Made by a program: the position numbers and the translations under genes. From an uncultured Prochlorococcus sp. (GTDB lineage Bacteria > Cyanobacteriota > Cyanobacteriia > PCC-6307 > Cyanobiaceae): a stretch of 34,027 nucleotides of DNA. Of this stretch, positions 1 to 8,752 are shown piece by piece. The notes below the pieces were generated by a model. The model was not told the DNA's origin and did not search any database. It saw nothing but the letters and a program-made list of their open reading frames with translations. Position 1 is the first letter of the stretch; each line of letters begins with the position of its first letter. The DNA lies in assembly GCA_902534675.1 (NCBI GenBank), contig CACAQQ010000009.1:1-34027 (forward strand), read 5' to 3'.

Positions 1-1769
1 ATGACAGGATTCTCTCTAAAATAAGGCTTCCAAAAGAGGACAAGAAATACACCTACAAACAAGAAAATAAGAATATAGTTAAAGTTGAAATTGATAGATT
101 TCCCATTGGCCAAGAAGAAGGTTTGGGCCATGTGATACAAGAACTAATACTTAATAATAATGAAGAATTAGATACAGATTTTGTTTTATCTAAAAGCAAT
201 ATAGTCAACTTAGGTAATGAAAATCTTATTGAATCTAAGAAAATAGAGAAAAGGGAAAGAATAGACTTATCAGACAAAAATTCTTATTTGTTCAAAAGCT
301 GGAATTCTGGTAATTCTCCAATTCTCCCAATGATTCAAATAGAACGGGTGAATAAAGAAACTACTAAATTATGGATACATACAAATAATCTTGCAGAAAA
401 AGTAGTCTTAAATAGTAAAAAATCCTTAGAAATATTTTTTAATGGCCTTGAATCAATACCTCTATTGGATAATTGGCAAAACTACCTTAGTGAATCCATT
501 AGAAATGATTCTGATTTTAAATTAGATGAAAAGAATGAGGCAATAAGTCTCTGCTTCAATTTAAATAGCGATAATGAAATAACTGAATGGTCATTTCATC
601 TTACAAAAGTTAAATGCTCCCTTATAGTTGGAAGTGATCATACTGAAGCGCTATTATCAAGAAAAAGTAAAACTAGAATAACTTCGCGGATATTAAAACC
701 TATAAAGCAACATATCGAGGATTTAGATAAAATACTTGAAATTTCAAGCTCATTTAGAGGAAGACATCTCTTAGAAGGTAAAGTTGAAATTCCTGCTCCA
801 CTTAATAAAATAGAAACTCTAGATGAATTTTATATTTTCAACCCAGCTGAATATTCAAAAGGATATTTTGAACCATTAAAAAAAGAAGATTGCCAAACAT
901 ACCTTTCCCCATTGCTATATGAAGCGAATTTAATATGGTTTAAACATTCAAATCAATATGGCTTAAAAAGTGCAGGATATTTCTCAAAGGGACTAGATTA
1001 TATTAATGCAAATGAAATCATCAAATTTTCAGAATTTGTTGATAATCATATAGAGCTAAATGAAGATGGTAATTTATCATTTAGTCAAATAATTAAGTTA
1101 TGCAGTGATGATAATAAAAAAAGAATATTACATAAACTTTTAATTAATGAATTTAAGGATAATGAAGTTCAACTTAATAATAAAAATGTAGATAATGATG
1201 AATCAGAAAAACTATTTATCTCTCCATGGACCATTCCTGGATATGACTTTACTAATCTTATTAATCAGTACTGTATTTTTAATATGATAATAAATGGTAA
1301 GAAATCAAAAAAAAATAATATCAATGAAATTAATATTGAGGAAAGTAATTCATTAAAATTAGTAAATTGGGATATATTTAATTTATCAATTTCAAAGAAT
1401 TTAGATTTATTTTTTAACCAGTTTGTAATAGATAAAATTAACGAATATAAGTACAAAGTTAATCAATATAAATCTAATATGATAAGTATAAAAAAAGTAA
1501 GAAAGGCAGAAAAATTATTAGGTAATATTTATGGTGGATTTATCTTATCAGTCCAAAGTTATGGTTTTTTTGTTGAGATACCAGAACTAAACGTTGAAGG
1601 TCTTGTACATGTCAGCACTCTTAATAATGATTGGTATGAATATAGATCAAGGCAAAATCTATTGATTGGAAGAAAATCTAAGAAATCGTATAAGGTTGGA
1701 GATCAAATAGAAGTAAAAATTATAAAAGTAGACATTCTTAAATATCAAATTGACTTGGAGTTAACCTAA
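1..1769 (+). CDS. RNase II/R-family protein (Zam-like), 5'-truncated by the window; C-terminal S1 domain
   Basis: The frame is open from base 3 (DRILSKIRLPKEDKKYTYKQENKNIVKVEIDRFPIGQEEGLGHVIQEL...), so the listed start at 123 is internal. There is a CSD-like GHVIQEL..LDTDFVLSK segment, a degenerate RNB region (RIDL...LWIHTNNLAEKV; SPWTIPGYDFTNLINQYC) and an S1 domain (GNIYGGFILSVQSYGFFVEIPELNVEGLVHVSTL). Confidence 0.8.
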   Translation, partial: DRILSKIRLPKEDKKYTYKQENKNIVKVEIDRFPIGQEEGLGHVIQELILNNNEELDTDFVLSKSNIVNLGNENLIESKKIEKRERIDLSDKNSYLFKSWNSGNSPILPMIQIERVNKETTKLWIHTNNLAEKVVLNSKKSLEIFFNGLESIPLLDNWQNYLSESIRNDSDFKLDEKNEAISLCFNLNSDNEITEWSFHLTKVKCSLIVGSDHTEALLSRKSKTRITSRILKPIKQHIEDLDKILEISSSFRGRHLLEGKVEIPAPLNKIETLDEFYIFNPAEYSKGYFEPLKKEDCQTYLSPLLYEANLIWFKHSNQYGLKSAGYFSKGLDYINANEIIKFSEFVDNHIELNEDGNLSFSQIIKLCSDDNKKRILHKLLINEFKDNEVQLNNKNVDNDESEKLFISPWTIPGYDFTNLINQYCIFNMIINGKKSKKNNINEINIEESNSLKLVNWDIFNLSISKNLDLFFNQFVIDKINEYKYKVNQYKSNMISIKKVRKAEKLLGNIYGGFILSVQSYGFFVEIPELNVEGLVHVSTLNNDWYEYRSRQNLLIGRKSKKSYKVGDQIEVKIIKVDILKYQIDLELT

Positions 1770-1833
1770 ATTTATTAAAAATATATCTATGAAAACATTA
1801 ACCCAAATAAAACATTGATGATGACTTTTTAGG

Positions 1834-2280
1834 ATGATTTTTAAGAAAAAATTTTTATTATTAACTCTTTTTATAGTAATAATATTTCAAGCTTTATTAT
1901 ATACAAATAATAATCAGAAGACTTCATTTAGATACTTTAAATGGACTCTCCAAGAAGTAAGTATAGGTAAGTTAATCAGTATTTCATTTTTCTCTGGTTT
2001 ATTTATAAGTACTTTATTGAATAGCACAATTTCTAGTACTAGTTTCAGAAAAAATACTTTCGAAAATATGGAAGATGAATTTGTATCTCAAGATAATGAG
2101 GAAGATATTGAACAAAACGTTGAGATGCCTCCACAAAGGGATATTAGAGATACTCAACCAACAATTTCTGTTAATTATAGAGTAGTCAAAAATATTAATG
2201 AAAATAATTTAAAAAAAGAACGGAATTATTCGAATCCCGATAAAGAAGATGACTGGGATAATGAAGAAAAAGATTGGTAG
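1834..2280 (+). CDS. Hypothetical membrane protein, possibly LapA-like (DUF1049), with acidic C-terminus
   Basis: 148 aa ORF with two N-terminal hydrophobic segments and a charged, low-complexity tail. Confidence 0.65.
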   Translation: MIFKKKFLLLTLFIVIIFQALLYTNNNQKTSFRYFKWTLQEVSIGKLISISFFSGLFISTLLNSTISSTSFRKNTFENMEDEFVSQDNEEDIEQNVEMPPQRDIRDTQPTISVNYRVVKNINENNLKKERNYSNPDKEDDWDNEEKDW

Positions 2281-2344
2281 AATAATAAATTATTTAAATA
2301 AAAAATTGTTTTTTTAATTTATAATGAAATAAATAGTTTTTTTT

Positions 2345-2923
2345 ATGGAAGAAAATTTAGACATAAATAACAATGTTAATAAAGAAATATCTGACAAGAC
2401 TACTAAATCAACCTCTGAAGAAAAAAAGGAATCTAGATTAGAGGATGATATCAACATGAAAGGAAATAATGGAAATTCTCAAAACAATTCTGCGTCTAAT
2501 ATTGATACAAAAAATGAAATTGATACTACCGTCAAACCTATCACTAAACCAAAAAAAGAACTCCCAATTGAGAAAAAGCCTTTCCACGAATTTATTAACA
2601 TTCATTTAATTCCTGCTCTTACAGAAGAAATTAATCAAAGAGGATTAAAAATAAACAATATTAATCTAACAAACACCAATAGACCTATTGCAGGAGATAA
2701 ATGTTGGGTGATAAGTTGTGCAATTAAAGATACATGTAACTTTTGGTTATCCTTTGAGAAGGAAGACATTAGTTCATTAAAAAGTATTTCTTTATCAAAA
2801 CCTAATCAAAAACCCAGTATTATTGAATCATTTCTTATTGACGAAAAAAGAATTACCCTAAAATTAATTATTTCAAGAGTACTTCAGAGATTGAATGGAC
2901 AAAAGTTAATAGGAATAAATTAG
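2345..2923 (+). CDS. DUF2996-like conserved cyanobacterial protein
   Basis: 192 aa; low-complexity N-terminus, then FHEFINIHLIPALTEEINQRGL...CWVISCAIKDTCNFWLSFE, which resembles DUF2996. Confidence 0.7.
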   Translation: MEENLDINNNVNKEISDKTTKSTSEEKKESRLEDDINMKGNNGNSQNNSASNIDTKNEIDTTVKPITKPKKELPIEKKPFHEFINIHLIPALTEEINQRGLKINNINLTNTNRPIAGDKCWVISCAIKDTCNFWLSFEKEDISSLKSISLSKPNQKPSIIESFLIDEKRITLKLIISRVLQRLNGQKLIGIN

Positions 2924-3003
2924 AAAAACAATAACACCAAGTTAACTTTTTCCTCGAAAATACAAATCATAGTAAATAATAGTATTAATAAATCAAATAA
3001 AAG

Positions 3004-4176
3004 ATGGCGCAATCTACTGTTGAATCAAAAAATAAAAAAGATTTTAATAATGGCAAGATACCGGCAAAAGAAACAATTTTGTCTCCAAGATTCTATACAA
3101 CTGACTTTGAGGCAATGGAAAATATGGATTTATCAATAAACGAAGAGGAATTGGAAGCTATATGTGAGGAATTTAGGAAAGATTACAATAGACATCATTT
3201 TGTAAGAAATAATGAATTTGAGGGAGCTGCAGAAAAATTAGATCCTGAGACAAGAGAGCTTTTTGTTGATTTTCTTGAGGGAAGTTGTACTTCAGAATTC
3301 TCAGGTTTTTTACTTTACAAAGAACTTAGCAAGAGGATTAAAGACAAAAACCCTCTACTTGCTGAATGTTTTGCTCATATGGCCAGAGATGAAGCTAGAC
3401 ATGCAGGTTTTTTGAATAAATCAATGAGTGACTTTGGACTACAGTTAGATTTAGGTTTTTTAACAGCCAATAAAGATTACACTTATTTCCCGCCAAGAAG
3501 TATATTTTACGCCACTTATTTATCCGAAAAAATAGGTTATTGGAGATACATAGCAATTTATAGGCATCTCGAAAAAAACCCAGATAGCAAAATTTTTCCA
3601 TTATTTAATTACTTTGAGAATTGGTGTCAAGATGAGAATAGGCATGGTGATTTCTTTGACGCATTAATGAAAGCACAACCACGTAATGTTAAATCATTAA
3701 GTCAAAAAATAACCATTGGAGGCACTACATTTACTCATCCACTATTTGACTATTTTCATAGATTTAGATATTTTTTGAATAATCTTCCATTAACATCCAA
3801 GTTATGGTCTAGGTTTTTCTTGCTAGCTGTATTTGCAACTATGTATGCAAGGGACCTAGGAATCAAAAAAGATTTCTACTCTTCCTTAGGATTAGATGCT
3901 AAAGATTACGACCAGTATGTTATTAATAAAACAAATGAAACTTCTGCAAGAGTTTTTCCTGTAGTGTTAGACGTTTATGATAAATCTTTTTATGGAAGAT
4001 TAGATAAAATAGTAGATAATAATAAGGTTCTTGCGGATATTGCAAGCAGTGATGGAAATAAAGTTTCTAAAACTTTTAGAAAATTACCTAAATATTTATC
4101 AAACGGTTACCAGTTATTGAGACTATACTTATTAAAACCTCTTGATAGCAAAGATTTCCAACCTTCGATTAGATAA
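3004..4176 (+). CDS. acsF: Mg-protoporphyrin IX monomethyl ester (oxidative) cyclase
   Basis: 390 aa; diiron motifs [13 protein letters not shown] and [17 protein letters not shown]; characteristic AcsF sequence throughout. Confidence 0.96.
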   Translation: MAQSTVESKNKKDFNNGKIPAKETILSPRFYTTDFEAMENMDLSINEEELEAICEEFRKDYNRHHFVRNNEFEGAAEKLDPETRELFVDFLEGSCTSEFSGFLLYKELSKRIKDKNPLLAECFAHMARDEARHAGFLNKSMSDFGLQLDLGFLTANKDYTYFPPRSIFYATYLSEKIGYWRYIAIYRHLEKNPDSKIFPLFNYFENWCQDENRHGDFFDALMKAQPRNVKSLSQKITIGGTTFTHPLFDYFHRFRYFLNNLPLTSKLWSRFFLLAVFATMYARDLGIKKDFYSSLGLDAKDYDQYVINKTNETSARVFPVVLDVYDKSFYGRLDKIVDNNKVLADIASSDGNKVSKTFRKLPKYLSNGYQLLRLYLLKPLDSKDFQPSIR

Positions 4177-4207
4177 TCTTTTATAAAGAGAAGATTTATA
4201 GACTCAA

Positions 4208-5632
4208 ATGCTTTCGTCACAAATCAAATCAAATGAAATCGTTTTTGGTAGTTGTAATAAAGATCTATTAGAAGAAATTATTTTCTATGGGATTGGACTT
4301 GGAGCTGATTTTGTAGAAATATTTATAGAGAATACCGACAACTCAAGCGTGTTAGCTGAAGAGGATTTTATTACAAGTGTAAGTCCATCATTTGGAAGGG
4401 GAGCTGGTATAAGAATCTTCAAAGAAAAAAAGGATGGATTTGTAAGTACAAATGATTTAACAAAGCATGGCTTGATGAGATCTGTATCTCAGGCTATTGA
4501 AATGTTAGACATAACAGACAACAAAAAAAGAGAAGTATTTAACGGTTTAAATAAACATAGGGACTATTGTTTATCCAAGAAAAATTGGATTGATGAAGTC
4601 CCATCTATTCATGAGATAAGTGAAAAACTATTAGTCAGCACAAAGTCTTTAAAAAAGAATAATAAAATAATAACTAGAAAAGGAAGTTACTCAAGAAATC
4701 TGCAAGAAGTGATTATAGCCTCCAGCGACGGAACCTATGTCTCAGATATTAGGTTGCATCAAACAGTTGGACTTAACGTAATTGCTAGTGATGCCCAATA
4801 TAGATCTAGCGGAAGTAGAAGGTTTGGATCGTCAGGAATGCCTAATGAATTCAGATTATGGGACCACGAAACAGCGGCTAATGATGTGTTTGAAAGCTCA
4901 ATGAATATGTTGTATGCGGATTATGTTGATGCGGGACAAATGCCTGTTGTATTAGCTAATAAATTTGGTGGCGTTATATTCCACGAAGCCTGCGGTCATT
5001 TACTTGAAACTACACAAATAGAGAGAGGAACAACACCATTCGAGAATAAATTGAATGAAAAAATTGCACATGAATCTGTAACTGCAATAGATGAAGGGAT
5101 ATCAGAAGGATCCTTTGGTTCATTATCAGTAGATGATGAAGGTATGGAACCTGAAAAATCTGTTCTTATAAAAGATGGAATTTTAAAAAAATTCATATCC
5201 GACAGGGCAGGTGAATTAAGAACTGGGCATAAAAGAACAGGAAGTGGAAGAAGACAAAATTATTCTTTTGCTGCAGCTTCAAGAATGAGAAATACTTATA
5301 TTGCCAAAGGTGATTACTCCAAAGAAGATCTAATAAATAGTATTAGCGATGGTCTTTACTGCAAATCAATGGGTGGAGGCAGTGTAGGTGCTACAGGACA
5401 ATTTAATTTTGCTGTAGAAGAAGGTTATCTAATTAAAAATGGTAAATTAACTAATCCAGTAAAGGGAGCAACATTGATTGGTGAGGCTAAAGAAGTAATG
5501 CCAAAAATATCAATGTGCGGAAATGACCTTGAATTAGCACCTGGATTTTGTGGATCTATCAGTGGAAGTGTCAATGTAACTGTTGGCCAACCTCATATTA
5601 AAGTTGATTCAATCACTGTTGGTGGAAGATAA
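4208..5632 (+). CDS. tldD: TldD-family metalloprotease
   Basis: 474 aa with HEACGH metal-binding motif (GGVIFHEACGHLLETT) and GATGQFNFAVEEGYLI; paired with pmbA. Confidence 0.94.
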   Translation: MLSSQIKSNEIVFGSCNKDLLEEIIFYGIGLGADFVEIFIENTDNSSVLAEEDFITSVSPSFGRGAGIRIFKEKKDGFVSTNDLTKHGLMRSVSQAIEMLDITDNKKREVFNGLNKHRDYCLSKKNWIDEVPSIHEISEKLLVSTKSLKKNNKIITRKGSYSRNLQEVIIASSDGTYVSDIRLHQTVGLNVIASDAQYRSSGSRRFGSSGMPNEFRLWDHETAANDVFESSMNMLYADYVDAGQMPVVLANKFGGVIFHEACGHLLETTQIERGTTPFENKLNEKIAHESVTAIDEGISEGSFGSLSVDDEGMEPEKSVLIKDGILKKFISDRAGELRTGHKRTGSGRRQNYSFAAASRMRNTYIAKGDYSKEDLINSISDGLYCKSMGGGSVGATGQFNFAVEEGYLIKNGKLTNPVKGATLIGEAKEVMPKISMCGNDLELAPGFCGSISGSVNVTVGQPHIKVDSITVGGR

Positions 5633-5635
5633 GAT

Positions 5636-6988
5636 ATGAATTCAAGAGAAATAACAACTCAAATCTCAGAAGCTGCAAATTCTCTCAATCTAAAAAAATG
5701 GGACTATGGTGCAAGCTTTTCTAATGATTACTCTGTTCAAGTAGATAAAGGAGAAGCTAAACAACTTAAGGCATCACAAAAACAAATTTTAACTATAAGA
5801 GTTTGGAATAAATCTAATCTAGTTGGTATTACTACTACAAGTGATATTAGTGAATCTGGTATTAAAAAGGCTCTTAAGCAAGCAAATATAGCTTCTGATT
5901 TCGGCAATAAGAATGAAAGTACAGAATTTTCACCACTAGCTAAGGATTCTATTAAAGTTAAGGAAGTTAAAAAAAGAAGTCCTGTTGGAATAAAAAAATT
6001 ACTAACTCTATTAAGAGAAGCGGAAGTAAAACTAATAGAAAGTCATGAATCCATAAAATCTGTTCCATATAATGGTTTATCTGAGAGTTTCTTTGAGAGA
6101 GTTTATGCAAATAGTGATGGTGCCTTTCGATGTTATTCCAAAAGTCAAGCTGCACTTTATTTATATGCAAGAGCAGAAGAAAAAAATAATAAACCTCGAA
6201 GTTCAGGTTCCGTAAAACTTGGATATGGAGTTGATGATATAGATATAGAGTCGTGTATTAGAGAAGCTTCAAATAAAACAATTTCTCATTTAAATTATTC
6301 ATCAATTAAAACTGATAAATATTTAATATGTTTTTCCCCAGAGTCTTTTTTAACTATCATTAACGCCTTTAGCTCAATGTTTAATGCTAGAAGCATTATA
6401 GATGGTGTGAGTTTATCTAATAAAAATTCAATTGGAGAGAAACTTTCTACAGAAGCACTTAATATTTATGATGATGGTCTTCACGAAAAAAATATTTCTT
6501 CATCACCATTTGATGGAGAAGGAACCCCAACCAAAAGACTATGTTTAATTAACAGAGGGAGAATTGAAAATTTTATACATTCTGAATCAACTGCAAGAAT
6601 ATTTAAAACAACCCCCACTGGCCACGCTGGACTAGGATCAAAAGTCTCAGTATCTCCTGATTGGATCGTAGTTGAAAAATCAGATGAAAACTTTGATCTC
6701 AAAACTTCACTAGATCACTCTGCTTATAAGGGAGAATTTGTTTATATTGAAGAATTAAATGCAATCCATGCAGGTGTCAGAGCAAGTCAAGGTTCATTCT
6801 CTCTTCCATTTGATGGATTGCTCTATAAAAACGGTAAAAAAATCTCAATAGAATCTGCTACCGTAGCTGGGGATATCAAATATCTTTTGAAAAATATAGT
6901 AAATATTGAATCTAACCAGAAGGTAACAACAAGTGGAATTTCTCCACATATATGGGTAGATGAATTGTCAATAACTGGTGACGCGTGA
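5636..6988 (+). CDS. pmbA: PmbA/TldE-family protein
   Basis: 450 aa; SPFDGEGTPTKR and SFSLPFDGLLYKNGKK; directly downstream of tldD. Confidence 0.92.
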   Translation: MNSREITTQISEAANSLNLKKWDYGASFSNDYSVQVDKGEAKQLKASQKQILTIRVWNKSNLVGITTTSDISESGIKKALKQANIASDFGNKNESTEFSPLAKDSIKVKEVKKRSPVGIKKLLTLLREAEVKLIESHESIKSVPYNGLSESFFERVYANSDGAFRCYSKSQAALYLYARAEEKNNKPRSSGSVKLGYGVDDIDIESCIREASNKTISHLNYSSIKTDKYLICFSPESFLTIINAFSSMFNARSIIDGVSLSNKNSIGEKLSTEALNIYDDGLHEKNISSSPFDGEGTPTKRLCLINRGRIENFIHSESTARIFKTTPTGHAGLGSKVSVSPDWIVVEKSDENFDLKTSLDHSAYKGEFVYIEELNAIHAGVRASQGSFSLPFDGLLYKNGKKISIESATVAGDIKYLLKNIVNIESNQKVTTSGISPHIWVDELSITGDA

Positions 6989-7971
6989 GAATAATATTCT
7001 GGGGAACACCTGAATATTCAGTTGCGAGTCTTGATATTTTTATTAAATCTAAGCACGAAGTAATTGCAGTAATTAGCCAACCTGATAAGAAAAGATCTAG
7101 GGGAAGTAAATTAATATCCTCACCTGTTAAAAGCTTCGCTGAGCGAGAATCTATAAAAATTTATACTCCAGATAAAATAAGGGGCAATATAGATTTTATA
7201 AATGAACTTAAATCACTTTCATGTGATTTATTTATTGTCATAGCATACGGAAAAATTTTGCCCAAAGAGATATTGGAAATCCCAAAATTTGGTTGTTGGA
7301 ACGCGCATGCTTCATTACTTCCAAGATGGCGTGGTGCCGCCCCAATCCAATGGTCCATATTAAAAGGCGATGAATTTACTGGTGTAGGAATTATGAAGAT
7401 GAATGAGGGATTAGATACTGGCGATATATTGTTGGAAGAAAAAATTAAAATCGATAATAACGATAATTTGAATACACTATCAAAAAAACTTAGTATTATA
7501 TCGGCAAAATTATCTTTAAATGCTACATCATTAATCGAAGAAAATATTAATAAAAATACTATTTCTCAATTAACAAAACAAAATAACCTTGGGAGAGAAA
7601 TTACTTACGCAAGAATGATTGAAAAATCAGATTATAAAGTGGTTTGGAGTAATGAGGCATATAAAATTTCTCAAAAAATAAAAGCACTATACCCACGAGC
7701 AAATACAACTTTTAGAGGAAAGAACCTAAAAATAATTAAAATCAAAATTTTGAGTAGTGATGAAATTAAAAATGAAAAATACCTTTTCATGAGCGATTAT
7801 TCAAAACCAGGTATTATTCTTGCTGTTATAGAAAATAAAGGAATAATAATTTCAACTAAAACTGATCCGATTATTTTGTTAGAAGCAAAACTTGAAGGCA
7901 AAAACATTTCTAGCAAAAATCAATTGATACAACAGTTAAAACCAACAGTAGGTGAATATCTCTCAGATTAA
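6985..7971 (+). CDS. fmt: Methionyl-tRNA formyltransferase
   Basis: 328 aa; MRIIFWGTPEYSVASL, CWNAHASLLPRWRGAAPIQWSI, GLDTGDIL. GTG start overlaps the pmbA stop (GTGA). Confidence 0.95.
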   Translation: MRIIFWGTPEYSVASLDIFIKSKHEVIAVISQPDKKRSRGSKLISSPVKSFAERESIKIYTPDKIRGNIDFINELKSLSCDLFIVIAYGKILPKEILEIPKFGCWNAHASLLPRWRGAAPIQWSILKGDEFTGVGIMKMNEGLDTGDILLEEKIKIDNNDNLNTLSKKLSIISAKLSLNATSLIEENINKNTISQLTKQNNLGREITYARMIEKSDYKVVWSNEAYKISQKIKALYPRANTTFRGKNLKIIKIKILSSDEIKNEKYLFMSDYSKPGIILAVIENKGIIISTKTDPIILLEAKLEGKNISSKNQLIQQLKPTVGEYLSD

Positions 7972-7973
7972 GT

Positions 7974-8681
7974 TTATGGCTCTTTTTTAGAGAATCCCCA
8001 AATAAAAGCGAAAAGAATCAAAATATAAAAATAATAGTCTGGAAGAATAGACTCTTGAATTAAGGTATTTAGTAAAAGCTTAATCCCAACAATTAAAATT
8101 GCTACGTAACCGGCTGTTTCTAATCTAGAAAATATATCTAGAAGTTTCAGAAAAATACCCGAAGTAAATCTCAATGCTAATACTCCAATTACAGCTCCAA
8201 ATATAATTAATATGTATTGATCGCTGATAGCTACAGCAGTAGTGATACTGTCTATGGAAAATGCAAAATCAGTAATTGAAAGAAGTGCTACAACCCTTAA
8301 GAACCTAAAATTATTTTTATTATTATCTGTGCCTTTTTCAGCGTTTTCTATATCTGAATTTAAAAACACATTAGAGAAGAATAAGTATATTAAATAAAAA
8401 CCAGCAAAAACCCTAATAAGAATAAACTTAAGAAGAACATTAGATAATATGATGAGAATAATTCTAAATAATAAAGATATTGTGATACCAATATTTAAGG
8501 CTCTCGACCTTAATTCTGAACTGTCGAGGGATTTAGTAAGAGAAGCTAATGCGACAGCATTATCAGCAGACAATAATAATTCTAGAGCAATTAATATTGG
8601 TAAAAGTGTTAAGATTTCGTACCAACTGTCTACCCGATCTAGAGTGGGTATAAAAGAATTTATTGCGGCTGAATCCATCAA
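7974..8681 (-). CDS. TerC-family integral membrane protein
   Basis: 235 aa; ALELLLSADNAVALASL and SITDFAFSIDSITTAVAIS motifs of the TerC family. Confidence 0.88.
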   Translation of the reverse strand: MMDSAAINSFIPTLDRVDSWYEILTLLPILIALELLLSADNAVALASLTKSLDSSELRSRALNIGITISLLFRIILIILSNVLLKFILIRVFAGFYLIYLFFSNVFLNSDIENAEKGTDNNKNNFRFLRVVALLSITDFAFSIDSITTAVAISDQYILIIFGAVIGVLALRFTSGIFLKLLDIFSRLETAGYVAILIVGIKLLLNTLIQESILPDYYFYILILFAFIWGFSKKEP

Positions 8682-8752
8682 ATATTATTCACAACCAGTA
8701 TAAAATCTAATATAATATATCGGATATTTGTAATCAAGATTCATAATTATAA

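Noticed and set aside
53-277. Minus-strand ORF of 74 aa and other track ORFs antisense to long genes (e.g. 1265-1456, 3395-3601, 4996-5196, 6481-6702, 7161-7358, 9532-10077, 19850-20068)
   Set aside because: Each lies entirely opposite a convincing conserved CDS and its translation is low-complexity or resembles no family; treated as shadow ORFs.
8449-8703. 84-aa plus-strand ORF
   Set aside because: Antisense to the well-supported TerC-family gene and not protein-like.
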